The position numbers were made by a program, and so were the translations under genes. A DNA stretch of 64,000 bases, from NCBI GenBank assembly GCA_009746045.1, contig RPFO01000059.1, positions 1,869,716-1,933,715 of the forward strand, given 5' to 3'. This DNA is from Mesostigma viride. Its lineage: Eukaryota; Streptophyta; Mesostigmatophyceae; Mesostigmatales; Mesostigmataceae. Positions 1-10,726 of this stretch are shown piece by piece; positions within the stretch are counted from its first letter, which is position 1, and each line of letters opens with the position of its first letter. A model generated the notes under the pieces. That model was not told the origin of the DNA. It saw only the letters and a list, made by a program, of their open reading frames with translations, and ran no database searches.

Positions 1-458
1 TTAAATATATCATCAATACGAGGCAGAGGATATTTAGACTTCACGGTGATATCATTTAATTTCCTATAATCAGTAAATAAACGAAACTTGCCATTTGGCT
101 TAGGCACTAAAAGGACACCAGCTGAGTATAGGGGGAGTTACTAGGCTCTATTAATCCTGCTTCTAATAGTGATACTAAAATCTGCTTTAGTTCCTTTATC
201 TCGGTAGGGCCCATACTGTACATACGGTACATCGGAGAATGCGTAGGAACAGCACCGTCTTCTATCACTACACGGTGTAAAACAGAACGAGGAGGAGGGT
301 AAGGAGTCTTTTCTTCAAAAACTTTGGAGGATTCTATTACAGCAATGTATCTTACTAGTTCGTTCTCAGTAAATCCCACTCCTATGGTATCTACTGTATT
401 TACGTCTATATTCACACTATTAGTAGGGATAGGTATTTCTTGGACTTCTAGCTGAAGT
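1..458 (-). pseudogene. Ty3/gypsy reverse transcriptase N-terminal fragment (copy 1)
   Basis: The minus strand encodes the linker and start of a Ty3/gypsy RT: the stretch before RT with HRVVIEDGAVPTHSPMYRM, then EAGLIEPSNSPY, then, after a frameshift, the template-binding start (KPNGKFRL, DYRKLND). It is closely related to the copy at 9514-10690. Compared with that copy it has a 2-nt insertion near 133 that shifts the frame and 9 extra bases near 220. Similarity stops abruptly at 458, so the protease half is missing, and the catalytic RT core lies beyond the window start. The element would need protease, RT, RNase H and integrase to move, so this is a dead fragment. Confidence 0.8.
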
Positions 459-759
459 GTTGCGTCCAAGCCTATTTAATTAGGTTCCTTTAGTGGACAG
501 TTCGGCGCAACAATGTTAAATAGCCGTAGTCTCATTGTTCGGCTATTTAGGCATATTCATACAGCCGGTTCATACGGCGTTGTACTTGCTATTCAGTGGT
601 TTTGTAGTACTTTCGGTACTTTGGTTTATCTGTAGGTGCGCCAAAGCCAGTAGCATTGTTTTTAGCATTATTGAATATATTTTTTATTTTCGCTTACAAC
701 CTGAATCTTGCTTTGCTGGGTCTGCTGTGTTTGTGTCTCACTGTGCAGGCTATCCCCTT
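459..759. other. Non-coding stretch with a perfect stem-loop
   Basis: No convincing gene. A perfect 10-bp inverted repeat, TAAATAGCCG at 517-526 and its complement at 540-549, encloses a 13-nt loop. The segment starts with TGTTGCG at the break point of the gypsy fragment and ends at CCCTT (755-759), the left target-site duplication of Copia-A. It could be part of another LTR: in the rejoined target, a TGGTGGCAGCGC stretch follows at 8637. That reading is speculative. Confidence 0.4.
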
Positions 760-1374
760 AGTTGCGAGAGGGTTGCACTGAATTCCGCCATGGTTCTTGC
801 AGGAAATGTTGCCTTTATTATGAATAAGGAACACAGACGTAAGTCACGTCACTTCCAAGACTACACGCAGCACAGGCGACAGGGTCGCAGTGCCAAGAGA
901 ACGTGCACGCAAGAACTAGCGTCCTAGAGCTACCAAGTCACACATATAGGTTGCTCGGGACGCGTCCAAGTATTCAGCTGTACTGTCACAGCTGAACTGT
1001 CAATCAATTGATTGCACAGACTCTGGCACGCCTTTGGCGCGCAGATCTATCAATTGTCCATACGGCTAGTCCTGTGGACCTATCCGTACACTGCTCAGCA
1101 TCAATTGTCTCATAGGTCCTGGCGCGCTACAGCACGCCTACCTATCAATTGACCATCAAGTCCTGTACAAGTCCTGTCAACGTCCTGCGGACTATCAAAG
1201 TGACACTTGTACATCCTGTGTCCGTACGCGCCCACAGTGGCGCGCCGGGTACTGTCGGCACAGCCTAGGAAACGTCATAACTTTTACGTTCCTTAACCAA
1301 ATGAGGCGTTCAAGGTGCCGTTGGAAAGAGCGTAACAATCTCTATCCATCTAACGTAAATCCTTTACGTTAACT
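760..1374 (-). repeat. 3' LTR of Copia-A
   Basis: Matches 7997-8611 over 615 bp with about three substitutions seen by eye (near 1076, 1091 and 1354). On the minus strand it starts AGTTAACG and ends GCAACT. A purine-rich tract, AAAGAAAAGAAGGGATTGG on the minus strand, abuts it at 1375-1393 and is the likely polypurine tract. Confidence 0.9.
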
Positions 1375-2322
1375 CCAATCCCTTCTTTTCTTTAGGGATC
1401 ACATCCCCTGCCAGGGACCCTTGAAGTAGCTTGAAATGTCCTTCACTCCAGCTTGAAGCTTGAACAGATGTCTTTAATGGCCATGCCATTCCCCCAGCCT
1501 TTTCTTTTAAGGAACTGGAAAAGAAACAGATCTGCCACAGGGAAAACCATTCCATGAGAAATGGATAAAAACCTATGGAAGTGGCATTACAGAGTACCAC
1601 CAGATATTAGAACACACAAAATTAAATACATACAGGTTAATTCTATGAGGTCTTCTCCAGGAATTAATCCCATCACCTCGGTAGAGCCTCCAGTACAATG
1701 ACCTTCTGGCGGTGAGTTACATTAATCCCAGATACTAATCCCATAAAACCCAGTACATATTCAATATAAGTACAATAAATCCATGACAATTAAAATACCA
1801 CTTGACAAAGTAAGGCGTATTACAATAGTTTGCCTGTCATTCTCTCAACAGGGGTCTATTGGCGCCCGTCTTACGGCGCCCGTCTACTTGCCAGATGGTA
1901 AACTGCCACAGCAAACAAATGACAAAATGAAACACATAGGCAACAATTAAATCCTGCCCTGGGGAACTAGGGAAGTCTGAACAGGCAAACACCTGAACAG
2001 GCCAGCTTGTAGAAACATAATACCAGGGAATCGAACCCCGCCCTATAAACCCCAGAATAAAGGTTCCCAGACCATTGTGAGAAGTATGTACAAATATACA
2101 TTTCTTTTAAAATAGAATACATGGTCTGTAATGGACCTGTCAACCTTGTGTAGTCAACAGCATGAACCCCAGCCAAAACCTGGCTGTATCCTGATTAAAA
2201 TCAGAGTGAGTGTACCATGGTCCATGAGCCTTAGTACAGACTAAAATACAGGTATTATGCCAGTCACAATGCTGACACTACCACACAATCTGCTCTCCAA
2301 TGCCCTATAACCAGGCACCAGC
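1375..2322 (-). other. Non-coding 3' region of Copia-A
   Basis: Lies between the pol stop and the 3' LTR. Short open stretches (for example 1364-1600 and 1967-2176) show no family features and I do not call them genes. It has the polypurine tract at its LTR end. A tRNA T-arm-like string near 2028-2045 has no cloverleaf around it. Confidence 0.55.
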
Positions 2323-5300
2323 TTAGACAGCTTGCTGAGATGGGTCCATCAGAGACTGAAGAACCTTGTATTGCACTGCTGCCTTCTGCACTAGCTTGGT
2401 CAAAGCATCAGCAGGATTGTCAACCCCAGGGATATGCTCAATATTGGCCAAGGAGGACAATTCCTTAAGAAGGAGATAATCCAAGTCCCTACTTCTGGCC
2501 ATCTGCCTGTGCACAAACTGCACCATCCCCATGGAGTCTGTTTTTAGAAGAGTGGTAACCTGAAGTGGCCAAGGAGTGTTAGAAGTCATCTGATGAAGCA
2601 ACTCCTTCAGATAAAGGCTTGTGTGAATGCCTTCACAAATAGCCCTGCATTCTGCCACATCACTGCTGACAGCCACCCGTTTGTGCAGGCGACTAAACCA
2701 GCTCACCAAACTCCCCAGGCCTTCCTGTCTGAGCACAAAGAGCCCTGCAGCCCTGCCCCTGACCTTGGAGACCTGCCTGCTGTCCATTGAGCTATCCACA
2801 TACAGCTCCATGCAAATGGGTTGTGATAAATCCACTGCAGACAACAGAATGCCAGATGAAGCCCTGACCTGATCAGCCACCTTGGCAGACCCTAGCTCCA
2901 TCAGCATGTCATCAGGCAACCTGGCTATGACCATAAGGTCTGGCCTGGAAATGCCTGCCACCCAAGCAACCATGCCCCTCACCATGGGACACAGTGCCTG
3001 TGTGATGACTGGAGGAAGCTTGCTAATGAGGGTCTCTTGATAATCATTGCCCCCCACCAGCAGCATACGCCACTCCCCCCCTTCTTCACCAGTGTGGCCT
3101 CCATGCCCACAAACAGCAGAGGCTCATTCTCCACCTGCCATTGCTCCCTACCCAGAGGAAACTTGGACTTAATGATGGAGATCAGCTCCTTAAGCCACGA
3201 CGTGGGAGCTATCAGATGTAGGTCATCCCCGTGCAGCGAAGCATACACTGGTAGGCCTTCCCATTGCCCCAGAAACAGACAGGGGTCTACAGGAGAGACC
3301 TTCAAGTTGCAATGCTCCTTCAGGAAACGGTTGAGAGTCTCCCTCCAGATTATTGGACTTGACCTCAGGCCCTCCAGGCCCTTGAGGATTTTAAGGAACT
3401 CAGTGTGAATGTCCCTTTTCCATACAGCAGGCACCCTAACATAGAAAGGCGTCTTGCCCTCCCACTTTTCCTGTGCCACATCTGCATCCCCCTCCAGAAA
3501 TGCCCTCTTGAAGTCTACCACCACTGAGCCATAGTCCAAGCCCTTGTTGAGAAGGCCTAGAAATACACACAGCAGCAGCCTCCAAGTGTCATGCAGCATG
3601 CCAGGGGTATACAACTCCTCAGCAGTGCACTCACCAGTACCCTTGAACTCATTCAGCACTGGCCTGACATGTGGTACCTTGACCCCGTCCACCTCCTTCA
3701 TCTTGATGACAAACTTGAGCTTGAGTAGACGTCGTGCAGGAGGCAGGTCATTGACAGGTTCCACGCATTTCTTGGAGATCCAGTCCTCCCCAGATTTAAT
3801 CAGACCCAGTGTGACCTGGGGACACATAATGGGAGAGGACATGAGCTTCACCAGGCCTTGGTAGTTGATAGGGCTGTGTCCAGCAAGTGAGTGAGGACCA
3901 ATGCCCAAACTGCTTGGATGACTAGCAGCTGGCAGTATGAGGTCATCAACCAAGGGCTCCTGCCCCTGGCACACTTGCACACGCTTAACCGACCTGGTTA
4001 CTGCACGTGATAGGTGAGTGGTCCTGAAATTAATCAGTGGGACCTGACCAGCCCCTTCCTTAGTCAGGAGAGAGGACGTGATCACTACCCCATCCTGGCA
4101 TAGGAAATTCTGCCCCAGAAGAGCAGGTCCCTGATAGCCCTCCAAGACACAAAAAGCAGTGTCCTGTCCAAGGATAGGAATAGATACCTCACCCAGTACC
4201 TTCACGTGTACCCCGCCACTGAAGTCAGACACAAACTGATAGCTGGGTTCAGACATGCTGTACCCTGCTGCAGCTCTGGTCCCAATGATGGAAACCTGAG
4301 AATTAGTGTCTACCTCTAAGGCAGTGTCCAGCCCCAGATTGCCATGCCACCTGAGCTTGGCTACCTTGGGCTGCTTCTTGGCCCTTTGCAGAGCCCCAAT
4401 CAATCCAGCCAAACTTGTCCCCCTGGGCTTGGTTAGAGCCTTGGGCTTGACAGTTGACTCCCCAGCTGTTGACCTTGCAGCCTGTTCAACAAGTACCTCT
4501 GCAACCTGGCCAGGGCTGACAGATTCCCCTGCAACAGATGTGGTCGTTGCGTCAGTGATGTCACTTGGGACCTGAAAATCCTGCAGATCCTGTGAGCCTT
4601 GTGCCTGACTGCCCTCATTCATCAGGTTAGGCTTGACATATGACCAACTCAGCCGGTGTACATGCTTTGGTTCGTCCTCCATGCTGACCAAGCATGCGTG
4701 GCTAGCTTCATCAACCTGGGTAACCACCCCAGGACTCCAGCTACCACGTTTGCCATAAAGGCTAGGTTCCTTCCAAGCTAGGACCTTCTGACCCACTTGT
4801 GGCTCCAGCATCTTCCAACCCCGGTCCTTCTCCCTCAGCTTGGCAAAGGTGACATGTGCAGCATGTTTCCAGCCCTCCAGCACATGTGGTGGGCACAGGC
4901 CATGATATAGACCCATTGGGCTGACAGCAACTCCATCATAGTAGAAATTGACCCTGCTGTTCAGCTGCTGCTCCACGTTCCTCAGCCATGCACTCCTGAC
5001 AAGTGCAGGTGCAGACAAGGGTACCCAGTCTTCAGAGATGATCAATTTCTTGACCTCCTGGATTGCCCTCTCTATAGCACCCTGCTGCCCATGAGCCTCC
5101 CTAGGTGTAACCAGCAACTCAGGAAGGGTGGGATCACCCTTGAGATGCTGAAACTGCATGTCCACCTGGATCCTTGTGGTAGGAAACTTGGCTCTTACAT
5201 TCTGCAGGGCAGCCAGCAAGTACCTGTTCTTCATAGAAGGTAAATGCTCTAGCACCTTGTATTTGTGTACCTGTCCACGCACACCAACAGTTGCATGCCC

Positions 5301-5806
5301 CTGATGTGTTGGATATCACACTGCAGATCACCAATGCTCTGAGGTAGAGCTTTGGCATGTGATTTCCTGGGCTTGTTGGAGGACAACTGGCACTTACACC
5401 GTGAGGCAGCTTGCTGACACGCCTTGAGAAGGGGTGCCCTGCCCATACGGAAGGCAAAGTTGTTTGACAGAGAAGTGGCATGCCCAAACATGTTGTGGAT
5501 TCGGGCACCCAACTCCTGGTACACGGAGGAAGCAGTCCCTGGCACAGTCAGGACTGTGCTGTCAGGTTGTCCAGCATCACCATGCTGACTTCCATCCTGT
5601 TCTGACTCAGAGCCTGAGTCACCCTGCTCATGCCCAACACCTGGACCGCCAGCAGGGACCACATGCATACCACCAGAGGCCTTCACACCCCTCTGTGGTT
5701 GTACATTGGTTTCTCTCAAAATGAGAGGTCCACCCTCGTGCCCAGCACGAGGATGCATGGGGTCAGACATTCTTACAGCTGCACCAGCTGTCAAGGACGT
5801 CTTCAT
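2323..5806 (-). CDS. Copia-A pol: integrase, protease-like domain, RT, RNase H
   Basis: A Ty1/copia-type polyprotein with the domains in an unusual order. Integrase comes first: an HHCC zinc-binding segment (HNMFGHAT and CKCQ, about 5390-5500), core acidic residues in LQCDIQH and RIQVDMQF, and the catalytic Glu in HGQQGAIERA (about 5070). A retropepsin-like segment follows, with LEVDTNSQVSIIG (Asp codon 4308-4310) and ALLGQNFL. RT comes next, with VVVDFKRAFLEG and the active-site box LHGDDL (3219-3233) where YVDD is expected. RNase H is last (YVDSSMDSR, AECRA, KTDS, VDNPADALTK). Two apparent frameshifts, near 5265 in an A run and at 3091-3097 in a run of seven C (G on the coding strand), break the frame; each is repaired by one base. 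No second protease is seen between gag and integrase. Confidence 0.88.
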
Positions 5807-5946
5807 AGGAACCTGTACCTCTCCAGGTGACCTGGGGCCACCTGAACCTGGAGATCACCCTCTTGTTGCCCAGATATAAAATCTGCATTGGAGCACCTGG
5901 CCTCCCCCTTGGGTGAATTAAGGTGTGTAGGGGTTGCCTCAGACAG

Positions 5947-7061
5947 TCACTGCTCCTTGTTGTCTTCTTGTTGACTGCCCTTTGAAGGCTGGCCTGCCTG
6001 GGACTTGTTCTTGTTGTTGTTTTTGTTGTTGTTATTCTTGTTGCTGCCCTGGCCCTGGGTCTTCTTGAAGCTGGGACACTCCTTCTTGATGTGCCCCCAC
6101 CCCTTGCACAGGTAGCATTGGATCTTTGACTTGCCCTGGCCACCGCCCCCGTTGTCAGATGCGTTGCCCTGCTTGGGCTGACCACCCACCCGCCTGAACA
6201 CCGACTTGGAGTGTGACCTCCCGTCAGGGTCGGGTGAATGATTGGCCTTCCGCTTGTTGTGGTTGCCCCTACGCCCTCCTTGGCTTCTGTCAGCCTCAGA
6301 CGATTTGGAGCCCCCCTGGGTACGCCCACCTGCCTGGGTTGCCTTCACTGCTGGCACTCCACCCTCAAACAGCTCCTCTGCCTCGAGAGCTTGCTTGATG
6401 ATGACCTTGTAGGCCTTCAGGGTGGAGTGTGGGCACACATGACCTTTAGAGATCCACGTGTGGCCTTATCCAGCCCAGAGACCTTCAACCAGTTGGTCAG
6501 GGCTATATTGTCTGCCACGTTGAAACCGTGGGCCCTGCCTTCCTCAACCATTTTGCAATAGTTAAGAAAATTCTGGATGAGATCCCCCTTGACCTCCCAC
6601 CCTTGATACTTGTCTTGCCAATGGATGCCGACCTTCTTGCGTTGGTCTTCAAGCAGCTCCTTCAGCTCAGCTACATACAGCGCCCAGGCCTTATTGGCCT
6701 TCTTGCACTCCCTGGTCAGGTCCTTAATCTGGTCAGTACACTTGCCAAAAGTGCTACTTCCTATCCAGATCTGATAATAATTTGTACCACCGTACAAGCT
6801 AGGGAACCCTTCCAATCCTTCTACAAACTCTTCAGCCTGCTTAGGCTTGGAGTCTGAGGTTACAGGTTGCAGCTGATTAACAATTAAAAGACCCTGAGTG
6901 GTGAGGTCAAATCCATGAACAGCTTGTGTATTATTAGGGTTGTGATGCACATTGGTAATTTCCCCGGTGACACCCACGTCATCTACGTGAGCTGTCCCAC
7001 TACCCGCACCACCATTATTCCCACTGGCTGGGGCACCCTTGCTACGGCGCCCGTCTGCCAT
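5947..7061 (-). CDS. Copia-A gag with CCHC zinc knuckle
   Basis: Structural protein of the virus-like particle. It begins MADGRRSKGAP at 7061. A helical region follows (about 6440-6850), then a basic tail with a CCHC knuckle, CYLCKGWGHIKKEC (about 6075-6120), and an Asn/Lys-rich low-complexity end. The two halves are in different frames and meet near 6420-6438, so the sequence shows one frameshift; I cannot tell whether it is real or an assembly indel. Pol starts just downstream in another frame, so Gag-Pol would need recoding or a separate message. Confidence 0.8.
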
Positions 7062-7222
7062 GATACTCTACAAGCTGTCCTAGAAACACCTGAGCAAAGC
7101 AGCAAAACAAAGTATGTACAACTGTCGACTATTGCCGCCTGCACCGGTGTCGCCGCCGCCCCCGCGAAATGCCGTTGAAATGTCGACTAAATGCCGACGA
7201 GCACTGGAAAATGGCCGACGTT

Positions 7223-7972
7223 TTAATAGTCAAGGCCCCGAAAATCACAGTACTCATATGCAAACTCTGGATCCTCCATGTCTGGCGTGTGAGCCGGACC
7301 CGCACCGGTATGGATCAAAACCGGTGTATTCGCCGGGTTTTGCGTCGGGTCAAAAATCGCAATGCGCCGACGCGCGACGAGGCGAAGAGGATGCGTAAAA
7401 ATGGAAAGAAGCTCCCAGCCCGCTGGGATCCACTCACGCAAGGCCGAGAGAAATGCGACCAGGTTTATGAGGACCTGGCGCTCGCGAGTGCGAACGCCGC
7501 GAGTGAGCAGCGAAAGCAACGCGATGTCCTGAAACAAATTTGTAGTGACCACCGGCGCGCCCCCCGTGCGCGTCGAGGCCCAGTTTTGTAAGTTGCGCTG
7601 GTACCCGGTGAGCGATGAAATTGCGTTATCCACCTCCTCGATGGCGGTGGTGACTTCGTTCACCGAACGCAGGCCTCCGCGGACCTGGACCGTAAAAGCC
7701 GAAAGAATATTTTGGATTTGGTCTAATGGACCACGAATCGCCGGCACCAGCTGCGGCAGGCGGGGGTCTTCGGGAAAATCTCCCAGCAACGGGAGCGCTG
7801 CTCGCTGTCGACGATGTAACTCGTCGAGGGAAATCGTGACTTCGTCAAGGAGAGCTTGCCACGATGGAGCAGCCGGCCTCGGCTCACGCGGACGTGGAGC
7901 CGGTAATGGATCTGCCGGCGGAGCAGCTACTTCCTCATCGGTAGGAATGCGGAAGTCTTCGGAATTCGGCAT
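7223..7972 (-). CDS. Extra ORF upstream of gag in Copia-A (unknown)
   Basis: A 249-residue ORF starting MPNSEDFRIPTDEE, 25 bases inside the 5' LTR, so it is the first protein on the element's transcript. It opens with a Pro/Ala-rich acidic segment. A long predicted helical part follows (TISLDELHRRQRAALPLLG, VNEVTTAIEEVDNAISSL, IALLSLLTRGVRTRERQVL). I recognise no domain; it could be a capsid-like or accessory protein. Copia-B has an equivalent but non-identical ORF in the same place, which suggests an accessory gene of this lineage rather than chance. Confidence 0.6.
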   Translation of the reverse strand: MPNSEDFRIPTDEEVAAPPADPLPAPRPREPRPAAPSWQALLDEVTISLDELHRRQRAALPLLGDFPEDPRLPQLVPAIRGPLDQIQNILSAFTVQVRGGLRSVNEVTTAIEEVDNAISSLTGYQRNLQNWASTRTGGAPVVTTNLFQDIALLSLLTRGVRTRERQVLINLVAFLSALREWIPAGWELLSIFTHPLRLVARRRIAIFDPTQNPANTPVLIHTGAGPAHTPDMEDPEFAYEYCDFRGLDY

Positions 7973-7996
7973 GATCGTGAAAAGGCGAGTAATACG

Positions 7997-8611
7997 AGTT
8001 GCGAGAGGGTTGCACTGAATTCCGCCATGGTTCTTGCAGGAAATGTTGCCTTTATTATGAATAAGGAACACAGACGTAAGTCACGTCACTTCCAAGACTA
8101 CACGCAGCACAGGCGACAGGGTCGCAGTGCCAAGAGAACGTGCACGCAAGAACTAGCGTCCTAGAGCTACCAAGTCACACATATAGGTTGCTCGGGACGC
8201 GTCCAAGTATTCAGCTGTACTGTCACAGCTGAACTGTCAATCAATTGATTGCACAGACTCTGGCACGCCTTTGGCGCGCAGATCTATCAATTGTCCATAC
8301 GGCTAGTCCTGTGGATCTATCCGTACGCTGCTCAGCATCAATTGTCTCATAGGTCCTGGCGCGCTACAGCACGCCTACCTATCAATTGACCATCAAGTCC
8401 TGTACAAGTCCTGTCAACGTCCTGCGGACTATCAAAGTGACACTTGTACATCCTGTGTCCGTACGCGCCCACAGTGGCGCGCCGGGTACTGTCGGCACAG
8501 CCTAGGAAACGTCATAACTTTTACGTTCCTTAACCAAATGAGGCGTTCAAGGTGCCGTTGGAAAGAGCGTAACAATCTCTATCCATCTAATGTAAATCCT
8601 TTACGTTAACT
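7997..8611 (-). repeat. 5' LTR of Copia-A
   Basis: A 615-bp direct repeat of 760-1374, followed on its outer side by the CCCTT duplication. On the minus strand the base after the LTR begins CGTATTACTCGCC, so a standard initiator-Met primer site beginning TGG is not evident. Confidence 0.9.
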
Positions 8612-8616
8612 CCCTT

Positions 8617-8819
8617 GGTTGATCAACCAGGTGATTTTTGGTGGCAGCGCGGCCGTATTATCTTCTTGGCGTTTTTCATCCATGGCATGTGGATCGGACC
8701 GCATGGGCGGGCGGGAGGGCAGAGACGGCAGGGCAGGCCACACCAGGCAGGGGAGGATGCCAGGGTATGCATCACAGGTGCTGTAGTCTGGCAGTCAAGA
8801 GGCAAGGGGCAGGGGACAT
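8617..8819. other. Target flank of Copia-A
   Basis: No gene seen. It begins with the palindrome GGTTGATCAACC, and TGGTGGCAGCGC at 8637 resembles a primer-binding site in form only. It joins 459-754 in the pre-insertion sequence. Confidence 0.35.
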
Positions 8820-9245
8820 GGGGCATGATCCCCCCCCACACCCACGCATGGATGCCAGCCACCCCACAAACCCACGCACGCATGCCAGCCTCCCTCAAAT
8901 TAGCACGCATGCCAGCCCCCCCCCCAAGCCCACGTACGTATGCCAGCCACCCCCCACACCGACGCATGCATGCCAGCCCCTCCCACACCCATGCACACAT
9001 GCCAGCTATACCCCACAAACCCACGCATGGATTCCAGCCACCCCCCACATGCACGCATGCATGCCAGCCACCCCACCAACCCACGCACGCATGCCAGCAA
9101 ACCCCACAGCCACTTACGCATGCCAGCCACCCCACAACCTACTTATGCATGCCAGCAACCCCCACAGCCACTTACGCATGCCAGCCACCCCCCACCCCCA
9201 CGCACGCATGGCAGCCACCCCACGAACCCACGCACGCGTGCCATA
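8820..9245. repeat. Minisatellite, period about 30 bp
   Basis: About a dozen imperfect tandem copies built on ACGCATGCCAGCCACCCC plus a variable filler; starts of ATGCCAGC occur near 8852, 8882, 8909, 8940 and 8970. Long reading frames on both strands are by-products of the repeat and not genes. Confidence 0.85.
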
Positions 9246-9513
9246 TTGCGCCACGCAGGCCTGCCGGCTGGCGCAGGTACAAGGTGTACTGACTGCCAAT
9301 CACAGTTGCGCCACGCCTGGCGGCTGGCGCAGGTAACAAGGTCTAGTGACGTACGTTAGAAGCTACCTAGGCCTGCACTCCGGAACCACACTCAGCCTCG
9401 GCACAAAAGGGCCGGCCGGTGCAGTACCCTCGTGACAAGTGCTAGTCTTACGCTACCTACGGCAGGTCGGTCCCCTTTGAGCCCGTCCACGCGTCATATA
9501 TAAAATGAGCGAA
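9246..9513. other. Non-coding junction with a 60-bp duplication
   Basis: Two direct copies of a segment containing GGCTGGCGCAGGTA and CAAGGT sit at about 9246-9290 and 9307-9350. The rest is unique and has no ORF with family features. It borders the truncated end of gypsy copy 2 at 9514. Confidence 0.4.
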
Positions 9514-10690
9514 GCTCAGCAAATCAATACGAGGTAGAGGGCATTTAGACTTCACAGTGATATCATTTAACTTCCTATAATCAGTAACTAAGCGAAACTT
9601 GCCATTTGGCTTAGGGACTAACAGGGCACCAGCTGAGTAGGGGGAGTTACTAGGCTCTATCAATCCTGCTTCTAATAGTGACACTAAAATCTGTTTTAGT
9701 TCCTTTAACTCGGTAGGGCCCATTCTATACATCGGAGAGTGCGTAGGAACTGCACCGTCCTTAATAACTACACGGTGTAAAACAGAACGAGGAGGAGGAT
9801 AAGACGGAGTCTTTTCTTCAAAAACTTTGGAGGAATCTATCACAGCCATGTATCTTACTATTTCGTTTTCAGTAAATCCCACCCCTATTGTATCCACTGT
9901 GTTCACATCTATATCCACACTATTATTAGGGATAGGTATCTCCTGTACTTCTAACTGAAGGAACATACATAATAAATATCCATATTCCTTTAATTCAGAT
10001 CGCAATTCATCATTGGACATTAATACTTCAGGTATAGGTCTTACAGGAGGATCAGCAGGTGTAGGAGGAGTAATATCTACCAAGGATAAATTTTCTACTC
10101 TATAATGACGTTCCGGTACCCAGTAAGAGCTATATGGAAACCAGATGACCATGGTATCATAATTAATAGTAATCTTATTATCCTGGTGCCAATCTAATCC
10201 TAGTAATACATCAGCGGTAGTGATAGGGCCTATAGTGGCCGTCAGGTTGACAGTACGTCCTTGTATGACCAGGGGAAGGGACACCGTACCCGGGGAATGA
10301 CTGGTGCGACCGTCAGCATAATGGACAGTGACAGGTTTGGTGTGAGGGATAGGGACTAGTCCTAAACGCCTAACTAGGGCCTCGCTCACAAAGGAGCTAG
10401 CCGCACCACTATCCACTAACACAGAGACATTCAAAAGTTCATCAGCATGCAAGAAGGGGTCTACAACAGTGTGGGGAACGGTTAAGCCACCATTCAAAAA
10501 CATAAGAGGACGGACACGTAGTGGTAGGGATGATTCAGCTCCTACAGAAGTTATAAAAACAGGCAGGCAAAAATTATTATCTGGGGTACTATCTAAGGAC
10601 CTGTCCAGGTTACCCCCGGCTGACAGGCCTACTGTTCCCCCTCCCCCCCAAATCCATAGGGACTAACCCCGAAGAAGACCCTGGCAAAAA
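9514..10690 (-). pseudogene. Ty3/gypsy protease and RT N-terminus (copy 2)
   Basis: A retropepsin with an intact active site, VLVDSGAASSFVSEAL (about 10380-10420), and the downstream DVLLGLDW motif (about 10190-10220). A linker and the start of RT follow (GALLVPKPNGKFRLVTDYRK, then PLPRID). Homology ends at 9514, so the RT catalytic core, RNase H and integrase are gone. Upstream, the frame extends past the first ATG (10503) to about 10642, where a C7 run (10643-10649) shifts it. Beyond that, at 10690, the 16-kb TIR element is inserted. The gag of the same element resumes at 26950-26985 and 35363-37026. Confidence 0.85.
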
Positions 10691-10693
10691 TTA

Positions 10694-10726
10694 CCCTAAG
10701 CTCGTCTGGATTTGTACTAGAACACT
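10694..10726 (+). repeat. Left 33-bp TIR of the 16-kb element
   Basis: Perfect inverted match to 26917-26949. Just inside, ACTACAAATTG follows here, while its reverse complement follows at the other end, so the next 11 bases are flipped between the two ends. Confidence 0.8.

Larger units (their letters stand above)
760..8611 (-). mobile_element. Copia-A, complete LTR retrotransposon with INT-PR-RT-RH order
   Basis: A 7852-bp element on the minus strand. It has 615-bp LTRs (760-1374 and 7997-8611) and a 5-bp target-site duplication, CCCTT, at 755-759 and 8612-8616. Reading 5' to 3' on the minus strand it has: 5' LTR, an extra ORF (7223-7972), gag with a CCHC knuckle (5947-7061), pol (2323-5806), about 0.95 kb of non-coding sequence, and the 3' LTR. 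I saw about three base differences between the LTRs, which points to a recent insertion. LTR ends are AGTT...AACT rather than TG...CA. In pol, the aspartic-protease-like segment follows integrase instead of preceding it. The apparent frameshifts within gag and pol are short, and two of the pol breaks lie in homopolymers. Confidence 0.9.

Noticed and set aside
535-927. Plus-strand 130-residue ORF
   Set aside because: It runs into the Copia-A LTR at 760, has no domain, and the LTR part recurs at 7997; chance frame.
2020-2050. tRNA T-arm-like string GGGGTTCGATTCCC on the minus strand
   Set aside because: No acceptor stem, D-arm or anticodon arm could be folded around it.
8617-8700. Primer-binding-like TGGTGGCAGCGC after a possible LTR end
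   Set aside because: No matching second LTR or internal coding on the plus strand; kept only as a remark.
8615-9359. Several overlapping long ORFs rich in His/Thr/Pro or Cys/Trp/Gly
   Set aside because: All are translations of the 30-bp minisatellite.
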